Shown here piece by piece: positions 24,207 through 33,805 of a stretch of 64,000 nucleotides of DNA; the first letter of the stretch is position 1, and each line of letters opens with the position of its first letter. This DNA is from Enhydrobacter aerosaccus. Its GTDB lineage: Bacteria > Pseudomonadota > Alphaproteobacteria > Reyranellales > Reyranellaceae. The DNA lies in NCBI RefSeq assembly GCF_900167455.1, contig NZ_FUWJ01000001.1, forward strand, positions 496,001 through 560,000. The letters run 5' to 3'. Made by a program: the position numbers and the translations under genes. Below the pieces are notes generated by a model, which saw only the letters and a program-made list of their open reading frames with translations, was not told where the DNA came from and ran no database searches.

Positions 24207-25349
24207 TCAGCCCTTGTGCGGGTTGATCAGGAACTTCTCGCCGGTCGCGCGCTTGGCGTAGGAGGCGATGGTCGGGAGCTGCAGCGCCTCCTGCAGCGAG
24301 ATGGTCTTGGTGTAATGGCTGGCGAAGGTCGTCTTGAGCGAATTGACGACGCGCTCGCGCAGGCGGATCTGGTCGGCGCGGCCGATCTTCTGCAGGAAGG
24401 GCGTCAGCAGCCAGCCGCCCATGCTCCACGCCATGCCGAAGTTGCGCACGATCTCGGTCGGCGCGGTGTTGAGGCTGCCGTAGAGATAGACCTGCTTGTG
24501 CACGCTCGAGCCGTAGCGGCTGTATTCCTTCGCCGTCTTGTTGATGGCGATCTCCATGGCCGTCAGGATCTGGCCCGCGAGCCTGCCGCCGCCGATCGCG
24601 TCGAAGGCGATGGTCGCGCCAGTCTCGACCAGCGCCTGGACAAGATCGTCCATGAAGGTCGGCGCGGTCGAATCGACGACGTGTCTGGCGCCGATCTCCT
24701 TGAGGATCTTCGCCTGTGCCGGGCTGCGCACGATGTTGACCAGGCCGATCCCGTCCTCGAGGCAGATCTTGTTCAGCATCTGGCCGAGATTGGAGGCGGC
24801 GGCGGTGTGGACGAGCGCCTTGTGGTCTTCGCGCTTCATCGTTTCGGTCATGCCGAGCGCGGTCAGCGGATTGACGAACCACGAGGCGCCCTCGGCTGCG
24901 GTCGTTCCGGCCGGCAGGGCCTGGCAGTCGCGCGCCTTGATCAGGCGGTACTGCGCGTACATGGCGCCGCCAATCATCGACACGGTCTTGCCCTTGAGGG
25001 CCTGCGCCGCTTCCGAGGTGCCAGCCTTGACCACGGTGCCGGCGCCCTCGTTGCCGACCGGCAGCGACTGGTCGAGCCGCGCCGCCAGGAAGGGCAGCGA
25101 CTGCGCCGGAACTTTCGCCGTCACGACGATGCCATCGCCGCTGCCGGACGCACTGGCGGTCGTGACATCGGCGGGCCCGAGCAGCAGTCCAAGGTCCGAC
25201 GGGTTGATGGGGGTCGCCTCGACCTTGACCACGACCTCATCGTCGGCGGGTTCGGGGATCGTCACCTTCGCCAGCGACAGTTCGAGCTCACCGCTCTTCT
25301 TGATCAGGGACCGCAGCTCGAGGCCGGTGGTCGGGTGGATGTCGCTCAT
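24207..25349 (-). CDS. MDR family NAD(P)H-dependent oxidoreductase (zinc-binding dehydrogenase superfamily)
   Basis: A 380-aa medium-chain dehydrogenase/reductase. ATG 25349 is preceded by AGGAGATC. The GroES-like N-terminal domain has VVVKVEATPINPSDLGLLLG and GNEGAGTVVKAG, and the Rossmann part contains the HTAAASNLGQMLNKI segment. No structural or catalytic zinc cysteines are visible, so it belongs with the zinc-free quinone/enoyl reductase-like members despite the common name. The region around residues 65-85 (ADVTTASASGSGDGIV) is an insertion. The MATE gene begins 1,374 bases upstream on the same strand, with only 21 bases between the two. Confidence 0.85.
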   Translation of the reverse strand: MSDIHPTTGLELRSLIKKSGELELSLAKVTIPEPADDEVVVKVEATPINPSDLGLLLGPADVTTASASGSGDGIVVTAKVPAQSLPFLAARLDQSLPVGNEGAGTVVKAGTSEAAQALKGKTVSMIGGAMYAQYRLIKARDCQALPAGTTAAEGASWFVNPLTALGMTETMKREDHKALVHTAAASNLGQMLNKICLEDGIGLVNIVRSPAQAKILKEIGARHVVDSTAPTFMDDLVQALVETGATIAFDAIGGGRLAGQILTAMEIAINKTAKEYSRYGSSVHKQVYLYGSLNTAPTEIVRNFGMAWSMGGWLLTPFLQKIGRADQIRLRERVVNSLKTTFASHYTKTISLQEALQLPTIASYAKRATGEKFLINPHKG

Positions 25350-25370
25350 CGAAGATCTCCTGCAATGCGT

Positions 25371-26723
25371 TCAGCCCCGCCAGGCGGGGCGTGTGGTCGA
25401 AAAAGCCAGAATAGCCGAAAAGGAGACAATCCCCAGCGCCACGAATGTGAAAAGCCCGCGCGTGCCCCAGCCCATTACGTCGAGTGCGAAAAGGCTGCCA
25501 CACACCGCGATGACGATCCGGCTGAGATTGGCAACGACCGGCCAGATCATCTCGCCAGTGCCCTGCGAGGCGAAGTAGAGCGCCATCGCCAAGCCGAAGA
25601 AACCGTAGGCCGGGCCGACGATGCTGAGATAGGTGCGACCAGAGGCCAGCGCGCCGGCATCGCGCGTGAAGAGGCCGAGCCACAGATCCGGCCAGATCGC
25701 GACCACGACGCCGATCGTCGCGGCGACAGCCCCGGCCATCAAGGCGCCGCTCCAGGCCAGTCGATGCGCCCTGGCATATTGCCGAGCGCCGATATTGGTC
25801 CCGACCAGCGCGGTGAGCGCCGCGCCGATACCGAAGCTGATCGGCACCAGCATGTATTCGAGCCGGCTGCCGATGCCGTAGCCTGCGATCGCGGCATCGC
25901 CCTCGCGGCCGATCAGGCCGGTCACGAGCAGCACGGTGCCGTTGGTGAGGATCACCACCAGGCAGGCGATCAACCCAACCTTGAGAATGTCATCGAAGCG
26001 GGCGCGCCGGAAACCATCGGTCGGCCAGTGAAGCCGGATGGCGGCGTGCCCGCTCGTCAGTCGCCACGCCATCCAGAGGGCGGCCAGCGTGAAGGAGATC
26101 ACCGCGCTGGCAGCCGGACCGCGGATGCCCAGCGCCGGCAGGCCGAACCATCCCAGCGTCAAGGCACCGGTGAGGGGGATCTGCAGGGCCGCCGTGGCGA
26201 CCAGCGCGTAGCCCGGTGTCTTCATGTCGCCGGTGCCGCGCAGCACAGAGGCCAGCGAATTGGCGATCCAGTGCGCGAAACAGCCGAGGAAGAGCACATT
26301 GGCAAAGGCGGTCGCCCCCTCGAGCGCGTGACCGCTGCCGCCCAGCGCGCCATAGATCGATCGGCCAAAGCCGACGAACACGATGGCGAACAGGCACGCC
26401 ATGCCGAGGGCGATGGCGAGGCCATGTGCCGCTGCCGCCTCGGCTGCCGCGCGATTGCCCGACCCCATGGCGCGCGCGACCGACGAGGAGATGCCGCCGC
26501 CCATGGCGCCGGCCGACATCTGGCCGAGGGCCATCTGCGACGGAAAGACGAGGGCAAGGGCGGCGAGCTCGACGGTGCCAAGCTGGCCGACGAAGAAGCC
26601 GTCGCCGATGGAGACCAGGCTTTGCATGGCCACATTCAACACGTTGGGCGCGGACAGGGAGAGGATGGTGGGCACGATGGGCCCGTGCAGCATCATGTGC
26701 CGTCGGCGTTCGGCGGGAGTCAT
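25371..26723 (-). CDS. MATE family efflux transporter
   Basis: A 450-aa integral inner-membrane protein with about 12 hydrophobic segments in two similar halves, the standard MATE layout. MTPAERRRHMMLHGPIVPTILSLSAPNVLNVAMQSL leads into TM1, and FVGQLGTVELAALALVFP is the conserved first-half loop. It should export cationic drugs, dyes or secondary metabolites in exchange for Na+ or H+. ATG 26723 has no clear Shine-Dalgarno, and an ATG nine codons in (MMLHGP) is an alternative. The reductase gene lies 21 bases downstream on the same strand and may be co-transcribed. Confidence 0.92.
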   Translation of the reverse strand: MTPAERRRHMMLHGPIVPTILSLSAPNVLNVAMQSLVSIGDGFFVGQLGTVELAALALVFPSQMALGQMSAGAMGGGISSSVARAMGSGNRAAAEAAAAHGLAIALGMACLFAIVFVGFGRSIYGALGGSGHALEGATAFANVLFLGCFAHWIANSLASVLRGTGDMKTPGYALVATAALQIPLTGALTLGWFGLPALGIRGPAASAVISFTLAALWMAWRLTSGHAAIRLHWPTDGFRRARFDDILKVGLIACLVVILTNGTVLLVTGLIGREGDAAIAGYGIGSRLEYMLVPISFGIGAALTALVGTNIGARQYARAHRLAWSGALMAGAVAATIGVVVAIWPDLWLGLFTRDAGALASGRTYLSIVGPAYGFFGLAMALYFASQGTGEMIWPVVANLSRIVIAVCGSLFALDVMGWGTRGLFTFVALGIVSFSAILAFSTTRPAWRG

Positions 26724-26780
26724 GCCAGATTAGGTACCATGCGGCCCGCACGGACCGCGCAAGCTTATCTCATGCGGACG

Positions 26781-27620
26781 CTACTTTTGCGGGCCCGAAA
26801 GCGAAATCTCCCGTTCCGCCCGGAACACGTTGCTGTCGAGGTTGGCGATCCACTGGCGGCCGCTCGACGTCACGTTCAGATAGCGAATGGCCGTCTGTAT
26901 GTGCGGCGCCACGCAGTTCCAATAGAATTGCGGATAGAGGTTCACCAGATCGGCCGGGGAATTGTAGCCGAACTGCCGGTTCAGGCCGGACTCCTCGAAC
27001 TCGACATAGAGCGCATTGGCCTTGCGGATGTAGTGCGGATCGCCGAGCTGGCCGATCAGATCGGCGGCCCGCAACAGGGCCGGCTCCTCGTCCATCTGCT
27101 CGTCCGGGGCCGGGATGCTGGCGGGAAACCGCGTGCCCTCGACCGCGTGGGCGATGCGCTCGGGATCGAGCCGTTCGATGCCAGCGATGCGGTCCATGAC
27201 GTACATCTTGGAGCGATCCACATGCCAGGGCAGCATCGACGCATCGGATGCGCCGCGCGGCAGGCTCGTCCGGTCGCCCGACGAATTGATCACGTAGCCG
27301 TCCCGATCGTCCGCCATGAACAGGCCGCGTACATAGCCGATGTCGTGCGTCAGGCAGGCGATGATGACATGGGCATAATCTTCGGCCGACATGTGGGTGT
27401 GGAGGGCGCGACCGCGCATGATGTCGTGGCCGGCGAGGGTCACCATCATCGTATGCGCGACGTCGTGATAGAGCGCGTCGCTGTTGCCAATGCATTCCAG
27501 CGCGATGCGGGCGATCGACGGCACCGTCTCGACGAGCGGCGAGGAGCCGAAGCGTCGCCTCATGTAGGCGCCGAGAAACTCGCCCAGCGCATCCGCCGCC
27601 AGTTCGGGGATGGTGATCAT
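26781..27620 (-). CDS. HD domain-containing metal-dependent phosphohydrolase
   Basis: A 279-aa soluble protein. Metal-binding residues of the HD fold are visible: His52-Asp53 (YHDVAHTMMV), the later His pair in HTHMSAEDYAHV, and His92-Asp93 in LTHDIGYVRG. The helical core covers residues ~45-200. The C-terminus is unassigned. HD proteins hydrolyse phosphomonoesters or nucleotides; the exact substrate is unknown, and no second-messenger domain (GYP motif, RelA) is seen. It lies 54 bases downstream of trmFO on the same strand. Confidence 0.85.
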   Translation of the reverse strand: MITIPELAADALGEFLGAYMRRRFGSSPLVETVPSIARIALECIGNSDALYHDVAHTMMVTLAGHDIMRGRALHTHMSAEDYAHVIIACLTHDIGYVRGLFMADDRDGYVINSSGDRTSLPRGASDASMLPWHVDRSKMYVMDRIAGIERLDPERIAHAVEGTRFPASIPAPDEQMDEEPALLRAADLIGQLGDPHYIRKANALYVEFEESGLNRQFGYNSPADLVNLYPQFYWNCVAPHIQTAIRYLNVTSSGRQWIANLDSNVFRAEREISLSGPQK

Positions 27621-27674
27621 CGCCCGACGGTAACGGCGCCGGATGACGGAATTGCTACAGCGTGTCGCGGCGGC

Positions 27675-29075
27675 TCACGCCGCGGCTTGGCGCGTCGGGC
27701 CGATCCATTGGTCGAAGTCGTTGAGTGCACGCCGTGCCAGCGCCTGCTTGCGCTCCTTGCCGCGCGCATTGCCGCCCTCTTCAGAAGGAGAGAGCGGCGG
27801 GAAAAGGCCGAAGTTCACGTTCATGGGTTGGAAGGTGCTGGCGTCGGCGCCGCCGGTGATATGGCCCAGCAGGGCGCCCATCGCGGTGGTGGGCGGCGGT
27901 GGTGCCTGGACACGGCCCTGGCGCTCGGCGGCGGCGAAGCGGCCGGCCAGCAGGCCGACAGCGGCGCTCTCGACATAGCCTTCGCACCCGGTGATCTGGC
28001 CGGCGAAGCGCAGCCGCGGCATCGCCTTCAGGCGCAACGTCGGATCGAGCAGGCGCGGGCTGTTGAGGAAGGTATTGCGATGCAGGCCGCCCAGCCGTGC
28101 GAACTCGGCGTGAGCGAGTCCGGGGATAGTGCGGAAGATGCGTACCTGCTCGCCATGCTTCAGCTTGGTCTGGAAGCCGACGATGTTCCACAGCGTGCCG
28201 AGCGCATTGTCCTGGCGCAGTTGCACCACCGCCCAGGGCCGCCTGCCCGTGCGCGGATCGCGCAGGCCGACCGGCTTCATGGGGCCGAAGCGCAGGCTCT
28301 GCGGGCCGCTGGCGGCGATCACCTCGATCGGCTGGCAACCCTGGAAGTAGGGGGTGTTGTGCTCCCACTCCTTGAACTCGGTCTTCTCGCCCGCCAGCAG
28401 CGCGGCGACGAAGGCTTCGTACTGTTCCTTGTCGAGCGGGCAGTTGAAATAGTCCGCGCCGTCGCCGGCCTGGTCGCTGCCAGGGCCGACCTTGTCGTAG
28501 CGCGACTGCTTCCAGGCGATCGACTGGTCGATGCTGTCGTGATGGACGATCGGCGCGATGGCATCGAAGAAGGCCAGTGCGCTCTCTCCGGTGATCTTCG
28601 CCACCGCCTCCGCCAGCGCCGGCGAGGTGAGGGGGCCGGTGGCGACGATGACACTGTCCCAGTCCTCGGGTGGCAGGCCGGCGACTTCCTCACGCCGCAG
28701 CTCGACCAGCGGATGGGAAAGCAACGTCTCCTGCACCGCGGCCGAGAAGCCGTGGCGATCGACGGCCAGCGCGCCGCCAGCCGGCAGCTTGTGGGCATCG
28801 GCCGCACGCATGATGAGGGAGTCCGCCCGGCGCATCTCCTCGTGCAGGAGGCCGACGGCATTGTTCAGCGCATCGTCGGACCGGAAGGAGTTGGAGCAGA
28901 CGAGCTCGGCCAGCTGCTCGGTCTGGTGCGCCTCGGTTCCGCGTACCGGTCGCATTTCGTGCATCACGACGGGCACGCCGGCACAGGCGAGCTGCCACGC
29001 CGCTTCGCTGCCGGCCAATCCGCCGCCGATGATGTGCACGCTGGTGGTGCTCCCGATTTGGGCGCTTGACGTCAT
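27675..29075 (-). CDS. trmFO: methylenetetrahydrofolate--tRNA-(uracil-5-)-methyltransferase TrmFO
   Basis: A 466-aa flavoprotein forming ribothymidine-54 in the tRNA T-loop with methylene-THF as carbon donor and FAD as reductant. ATG 29075 is used (TTG 29084 is possible). The FAD motif is [13 protein letters not shown] (15-27), followed by the TrmFO-specific [15 protein letters not shown] (with the reactive Cys) and [28 protein letters not shown] and [10 protein letters not shown] are also diagnostic. Length is standard. It is divergent from the RidA-like gene. Confidence 0.96.
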   Translation of the reverse strand: MTSSAQIGSTTSVHIIGGGLAGSEAAWQLACAGVPVVMHEMRPVRGTEAHQTEQLAELVCSNSFRSDDALNNAVGLLHEEMRRADSLIMRAADAHKLPAGGALAVDRHGFSAAVQETLLSHPLVELRREEVAGLPPEDWDSVIVATGPLTSPALAEAVAKITGESALAFFDAIAPIVHHDSIDQSIAWKQSRYDKVGPGSDQAGDGADYFNCPLDKEQYEAFVAALLAGEKTEFKEWEHNTPYFQGCQPIEVIAASGPQSLRFGPMKPVGLRDPRTGRRPWAVVQLRQDNALGTLWNIVGFQTKLKHGEQVRIFRTIPGLAHAEFARLGGLHRNTFLNSPRLLDPTLRLKAMPRLRFAGQITGCEGYVESAAVGLLAGRFAAAERQGRVQAPPPPTTAMGALLGHITGGADASTFQPMNVNFGLFPPLSPSEEGGNARGKERKQALARRALNDFDQWIGPTRQAAA

Positions 29076-29121
29076 GCCTTCCAACCTGAAACTTGCGCCT
29101 CCTTACATGGGAGACCGGGCC

Positions 29122-29511
29122 ATGGCCATCAAGTTCCACAATCCGAAGAGCGTATCCTTCGCGGGCAAGTACAGCCTTGGCGCGGAAGTTCCCGACGGTG
29201 CGCGCCTGCTGTATGTTTCCGGCCAGGTCGGCGTCGATGCCGAGGGCAAGCTGCAGCCGACCTTCGAGACGCAGGCGGCGCAGGTCTGGAAGAATATCGG
29301 TCAGGTGCTGGCCAGCGCCGGAATGACCTACAAGGATATCGTCAAGGCGACGATCTTCCTCACCGACAGCCGCTTCGTCGTCCCCTATCGCGACGTGCGC
29401 GACCAGTTCATCACCGAGGCGCCCTATCCGGCTTCGACCCTCCTCGTCGTGGCCGGCCTTGCCGATCCCGCCATGCTGATCGAGGTCGAAGTCGTGGCTG
29501 CCAAGGCCTGA
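29122..29511 (+). CDS. RidA/YjgF family protein lacking the catalytic arginine
   Basis: A 129-aa trimeric-fold protein. ATG 29122 follows GGGAGACCGG. The family frame is clear: YVSGQVGVDAEGKLQ, QVWKNIGQVLASAGMTYKDIVKATIFLTD and PYPASTLLVVAGLADPAMLIEVEVVA. The arginine that true RidA enamine/imine deaminases carry at position 105 (PARS) is Ser105 here (PAST), so 2-aminoacrylate deaminase activity is doubtful and a Rid7-type or binding role is more likely. Its stop is two bases before the nadE start, so the two form an operon. Confidence 0.9.
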   Translation: MAIKFHNPKSVSFAGKYSLGAEVPDGARLLYVSGQVGVDAEGKLQPTFETQAAQVWKNIGQVLASAGMTYKDIVKATIFLTDSRFVVPYRDVRDQFITEAPYPASTLLVVAGLADPAMLIEVEVVAAKA

Positions 29512-29513
29512 TC

Positions 29514-31169
29514 ATGGTGGATCGGCTCAGGGTTGCGCTGGCCCAGCTCAACCCGAAGGTCGGCGACATCGCCGGCAATCTCGCCAAGGTCCGCGCTGCG
29601 CGCGCGGAGGCGGCCAAGCAGGGCGCCGATCTGGTCCTCTACTCGGAGCTAGTCCTGGCTGGCTACTTTCCCGAGGACCTGGTGCTGAAGCCGGCGTTCC
29701 AGAAGCAATGCATGGAGGCGGTCGAGGCCTTGCGCGTCGACACGCTCGACGGCGGACCGGCCGTGTTCGTCACGACGCCATGGCACGAGGACGGCAAGCT
29801 CTACAATGCCATCATCGCCCTCGACAAAGGCGAGATCATCGGCAAGCGATTCAAGGTCGACCTGCCCAACTACGGCGTGTTCGACGACAAGCGTGTCTTC
29901 TCGCCCGGACCGATGCCGGGACCGCTGGTGTTCCGCGGCGTGCGCATCGGCGTGCCGATCTGCGAGGACATGTGGACCCCGGACGTCGTCGAGTGCATCA
30001 CCGAGACCGGCGGCGAGATACTCCTGGTGCCGAACGGCTCGCCCTACGAAGTGGGCAAGACCGACCTGCGGGTGCAGCTCGGCATCAAACGTGTGATCGA
30101 GAGCGGCCTGCCGCTGGTCTATCTGAACCAGGTCGGTGGCCAGGACGAGGTGATCTATGACGGTGCGTCCTTCGCGATCGGCGCCGACCGGCAGCTCAAA
30201 TGCAAGCTGCCAACCTTCCGCGAACAGGTGACGACGATCGAATTCCGCCGCGGCGCCGAGGGCTGGGAGTGCCAGCCCGGGCCGATCGCCCCGGAACTCG
30301 ACGAACATGAGTCGATCTACCAGGCGATGATGCTGGGTCTGCGCGACTATGTGAACAAGACCGGCTTTCCGTCGGTGGTCATCGGCCTGTCGGGCGGCGT
30401 CGATTCCGCGCTCACCGCAGCCGTTGCGTCCGACGCGTTGGGACCGGAACGCGTGCACACGCTGATGATGCCGTCGCCTTATACCAGCGCCGAGTCGCTG
30501 GAGGATGCCAAGGCCTGCGCCGAGGCGATCGGCGTGCGTTACGACATCGTCGGCATCGAGCCGGCGATGGAGGCGTTCCGCAAGATGCTGCTGCCGCTGT
30601 TCGGCAATGCCCGGGAAGACGTGACCGAGGAGAACATCCAGAGTCGCGCCCGTGGCGTCACGCTCATGGCCGTGTCGAACAAGCTGGGCGGCATGGTGGT
30701 GACGACGGGCAACAAGTCCGAGATGGCGGTGGGATATGCCACGCTCTATGGCGACATGTGCGGCGGCTACAACGTGCTGAAGGACGTCTACAAGACGACC
30801 GTGTTCGAGCTGTGCTCCTGGCGCAACCGGCATCGCCCCGAAGGAGCGCTGGGGCGCGACGGCAGGGTCATTCCCGAGCGCATCCTGACCAAGCCACCGT
30901 CGGCCGAGCTCAGGCCCGACCAGAAGGATTCCGATTCGCTGCCTCCCTACCCGGTGCTCGACGCGATCCTCCGCGGCCTGATCGAGCGCGATCTTGGGGC
31001 CGACGAACTGGTGGCCGAGGGCTACGACCGCGACACGGTCAACCGGGTCTGGCGGCTGCTCGAAACCGCCGAATACAAGCGGCGCCAGGCGCCGCCCGGC
31101 GTGAAAATCACCTCCCGCCTCATCAGCCGCGAACGACGCTATCCGATCGTCAACGGCTTCCGCGGCTGA
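29514..31169 (+). CDS. nadE: glutamine-dependent NAD+ synthetase
   Basis: A 551-aa two-domain enzyme for the last step of NAD synthesis (NaAD + Gln + ATP). The N-terminal nitrilase-type glutaminase has the triad Glu45 (SELVLAGY), Lys114 (FKVDLPNY) and Cys150 (PICEDMW). The C-terminal synthetase has the PP-loop SGGVDS at 293-298, TGNKSEMAVGY and the KPPSAEL(R)PDQKDSDSLP loop. Length is normal for the bacterial two-domain form. It directly follows the RidA-like gene with a 2-base gap. Confidence 0.97.
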   Translation: MVDRLRVALAQLNPKVGDIAGNLAKVRAARAEAAKQGADLVLYSELVLAGYFPEDLVLKPAFQKQCMEAVEALRVDTLDGGPAVFVTTPWHEDGKLYNAIIALDKGEIIGKRFKVDLPNYGVFDDKRVFSPGPMPGPLVFRGVRIGVPICEDMWTPDVVECITETGGEILLVPNGSPYEVGKTDLRVQLGIKRVIESGLPLVYLNQVGGQDEVIYDGASFAIGADRQLKCKLPTFREQVTTIEFRRGAEGWECQPGPIAPELDEHESIYQAMMLGLRDYVNKTGFPSVVIGLSGGVDSALTAAVASDALGPERVHTLMMPSPYTSAESLEDAKACAEAIGVRYDIVGIEPAMEAFRKMLLPLFGNAREDVTEENIQSRARGVTLMAVSNKLGGMVVTTGNKSEMAVGYATLYGDMCGGYNVLKDVYKTTVFELCSWRNRHRPEGALGRDGRVIPERILTKPPSAELRPDQKDSDSLPPYPVLDAILRGLIERDLGADELVAEGYDRDTVNRVWRLLETAEYKRRQAPPGVKITSRLISRERRYPIVNGFRG

Positions 31170-31214
31170 CCGCTCGGCGGTCGCGCAACCTGCGAGGCGA
31201 GGAGAGCGTTCTCG

Positions 31215-32477
31215 ATGGCCGTGTCCGTATCCCTGAACAAGCTCACCAAGCGCCTCGGTCCGGGCGTGATCACGGGCGCCGCCGACGACGATCCCAGCGG
31301 CATCGCCACCTATTCCCAGGCCGGCGCGCAGCAGGGCGTCGGGCTGCTTTGGACCGTCGTGCTCACCTGGCCGATGATGGTCGCGGTCCAGTCGGTCAGT
31401 GCCCGCATCGGCCGCGTGACGGGCCATGGTCTCGCCGCCAACATGCTGGCGGTCTTTCCGCGGCCGGTCGTCACGGCGCTGGTCGGGCTGTTGTTCATCG
31501 CCAATACGATCAATATCGGCGCTGACCTGTCGGCCATGGGGGCCGCGGCCAAGCTGGTGCTGGGCGGCAACCAGCATCTCTATACGCTGGCGATCGCGCT
31601 GATCACGCTGCTGTCGGTCGTCTACGTGCCGTATCATCGCTATGTCGATGTGCTGAAGTGGCTGACCTTCTCGCTGTTCGCCTATGTCGGCGTGGTCTTC
31701 ACCGTGCATATCGACTGGGGCGCGGTCGCCCTCGGCGCCGTCCTGCCGACCTTCGATCTCACGGGCGATTCCTTCATGCTGATCGTCGCCGTGTTCGGCA
31801 CCACCATCAGCCCCTATCTCTTCTTCTGGCAGAGCTCGCAGGAAGTGGAGGAAGAGGAGGCCGATCCCGAGGCTGCTCCCTTGATCGACCGTCCGGAGCA
31901 GGCGAGCCGTGAGCTCAATCGCATCGGCTGGGAAACCTGGCTCGGCATGGCGGCCTCCAACATCGTCGCCTTCTTCATCATCCTGACCACGGCCGTGACC
32001 CTGCATGCGCACGGCCAGACCGATATCCAGACGTCGGAACAGGCGGCCATCGCGTTGCGGCCGATCGCCGGCGACGCGGCGTTCCTGCTGTTCAGCCTGG
32101 GCATCATCGGCACCGGCTTGCTGGCCGTGCCCGTGCTCGCGGGCTCCACCGCCTATGCGCTGGGTGAGGCGAGGAACTGGCGTATCGGACTGGAGCACAA
32201 GCTGGGCGAGGCCAAAGGGTTCTACGCCACGATCGCCGTTTCGATCGTGCTGGGTGTTGGCGTCGACATCTCGCCGCTCGATCCCATCAAGGCATTGGTC
32301 TGGAGCGCGGTCGTGAACGGGGTCATCACCGTGCCGATCCTGGTGGCGATGATGATCGTCGCCTCCGACAAACGGCAGATGGGCCGCTTCGTCGCCACGC
32401 ACATGCAGCGTCTGTTCGGCTGGCTGGCCACGGCGATGATGGCGGTGGCCGCCGTCGCGATGTTCGTGACGATGTAG
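31215..32477 (+). CDS. Nramp-related divalent metal transporter with altered metal site
   Basis: A 420-aa inner-membrane protein with about 11 hydrophobic segments. ATG 31215 follows GAGGAGAG. The GPGVITGAADDDPSGIATYSQAGAQQG segment is Nramp TM1, but the canonical metal motif DPGN is DPSG (26-29) here. In TM6 the usual MPH is replaced by TTISPYLFFWQSSQE (196-210), and an acidic cytoplasmic loop (EVEEEEADPEA) follows. This describes a divergent Nramp branch; the transported ion is therefore uncertain (Mn/Fe, Mg or other). No mntR or fur box was recognised upstream. Confidence 0.85.
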   Translation: MAVSVSLNKLTKRLGPGVITGAADDDPSGIATYSQAGAQQGVGLLWTVVLTWPMMVAVQSVSARIGRVTGHGLAANMLAVFPRPVVTALVGLLFIANTINIGADLSAMGAAAKLVLGGNQHLYTLAIALITLLSVVYVPYHRYVDVLKWLTFSLFAYVGVVFTVHIDWGAVALGAVLPTFDLTGDSFMLIVAVFGTTISPYLFFWQSSQEVEEEEADPEAAPLIDRPEQASRELNRIGWETWLGMAASNIVAFFIILTTAVTLHAHGQTDIQTSEQAAIALRPIAGDAAFLLFSLGIIGTGLLAVPVLAGSTAYALGEARNWRIGLEHKLGEAKGFYATIAVSIVLGVGVDISPLDPIKALVWSAVVNGVITVPILVAMMIVASDKRQMGRFVATHMQRLFGWLATAMMAVAAVAMFVTM

Positions 32478-32480
32478 CGG

Positions 32481-33614
32481 TCAGTCCTTCACCGCCATTA
32501 GGACGAGGTCCTTGAAGATCGCCAGCGGAATGGCGCCCTGGAGGCGGCTCGCATAGAGGCCGGCATTCACCATGACGACGAGATCAAGGTCGGGAGCGAC
32601 AAACAGGCGCTGGCCTCCGTAACCGACGCCGGCGATCCATTGCAGGTCGCGGCCCTTGAAGAAGGTCCGGCCGAGCCACCATTGATAGCCGTAGAAATAA
32701 AGGCCCTCGCCATTGATGCGCGGCGTAGTCGACTCCTTGACCCAGCCCGCAGGCAGCACTCGCTTGCCTTGCCACGTCCCGTCGGCGAGGAGGAGCTGGC
32801 CGAGCTTGGCGGTATCGCGTGCCCGCAGCCGCAGCCCGGAAGCGAAGGCCAATTGGCCGCTGCCCGGCATTGCCTTCCACTCGAAATCAGCGATGCCGAG
32901 AGGAGCGAACAGCTTTTCCGCGGCATAGTCGTCGAGCCGCTTGCCGGTCTTCCGGGCGACGGTGGCGCCCAGCAGCGCGGTATTGCCGCCATCGTAATTG
33001 TAGGTCTGGCCTGGCGCGGTGCTGAACGGCTGCTGCAGCACGTAGCGCACCGGATCGGACGCTTCGATCATGCGGCGCTCGCTGTTGGCCGGATCGCTGT
33101 AAGGCGGCGTCTCGTCCCAGGTGAAGCCGGACGACATGGTGAGCAGATGTCGAAACGTGACCTTGGCGAGAGTCGGCGTCCTCAGTTCCGCATAGTCCGG
33201 GAACTGGTCGATCACGGGTGAATCGAGATCGGGGAACTTGCCTTCCGCCTTTGCGATTCCGACCAGCAACGACACGGTGCTCTTGGAGATCGAGCGCAGG
33301 TCGTGCTTCATGTCGGCGGTGTAGGTCACCTGACCGGCGGGAATGCCCCAGGTCTGATCGAAACCGGTGAAATAGCGGTCCAGGACGAGCTTGCCGTGGC
33401 GCGCCACGACGACGGCGTGGATGTCGGGCTGCTGCCACTGTCCCAGGAACTTGTCGAGGCCGCACAACTTCTCAGCGTCGAGGCCGACGTTGGCCGGAGC
33501 GGAGATGGTCCAGCCGTCGTTGGTCGCGGTGGGGGCGCCGCAGGTCTGCTCTTGGGCCGAAACGGGGAGGGCGATCGCCACAAGGACAAGACTGAGCGGA
33601 AGGAGGCGTGTCAT
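32481..33614 (-). CDS. secreted class C beta-lactamase-like serine hydrolase
   Basis: A 377-aa exported protein. Signal peptide MTRLLPLSLVLVAIALPVSA is cleaved at ALPVSA-QE. The serine hydrolase motif SxxK is Ser108-Ile-Ser-Lys111 in LRSISKSTVS, and the second motif Tyr-Asn-Tyr lies in GQTYNYDGGN. HLLTMSSGFTW is the usual penicillin-binding-protein-like helix. The family includes periplasmic esterases and D-amino peptidases; true beta-lactamase activity is not implied. It is tail-to-tail with the Nramp gene. Confidence 0.9.
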   Translation of the reverse strand: MTRLLPLSLVLVAIALPVSAQEQTCGAPTATNDGWTISAPANVGLDAEKLCGLDKFLGQWQQPDIHAVVVARHGKLVLDRYFTGFDQTWGIPAGQVTYTADMKHDLRSISKSTVSLLVGIAKAEGKFPDLDSPVIDQFPDYAELRTPTLAKVTFRHLLTMSSGFTWDETPPYSDPANSERRMIEASDPVRYVLQQPFSTAPGQTYNYDGGNTALLGATVARKTGKRLDDYAAEKLFAPLGIADFEWKAMPGSGQLAFASGLRLRARDTAKLGQLLLADGTWQGKRVLPAGWVKESTTPRINGEGLYFYGYQWWLGRTFFKGRDLQWIAGVGYGGQRLFVAPDLDLVVMVNAGLYASRLQGAIPLAIFKDLVLMAVKD

Positions 33615-33805
33615 CGGATCGTGATCCTGGTCTGGCCGATAGCCACCGGCTGCGTCACGCGGTCAAGGATGGCCGAATCGATGCGGGGACTCAACGCCTC
33701 CGCAGCATCCCGGCAAGCCAGAGCGAGAGTAGATGACGAATCCTGCCACCAATAATCCGCCTGGAGCCGGATCGGCGGCGGCAAAGCCGTGTTAGCGTCG
33801 CTGAC

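Noticed and set aside
24027..29069. A 1680-codon open frame on the plus strand
   Set aside because: It is antisense to the MDR, MATE, HD and trmFO genes, which have clear family motifs; its translation is low-complexity His/Arg/Gly-rich, the usual shadow in GC-rich DNA.
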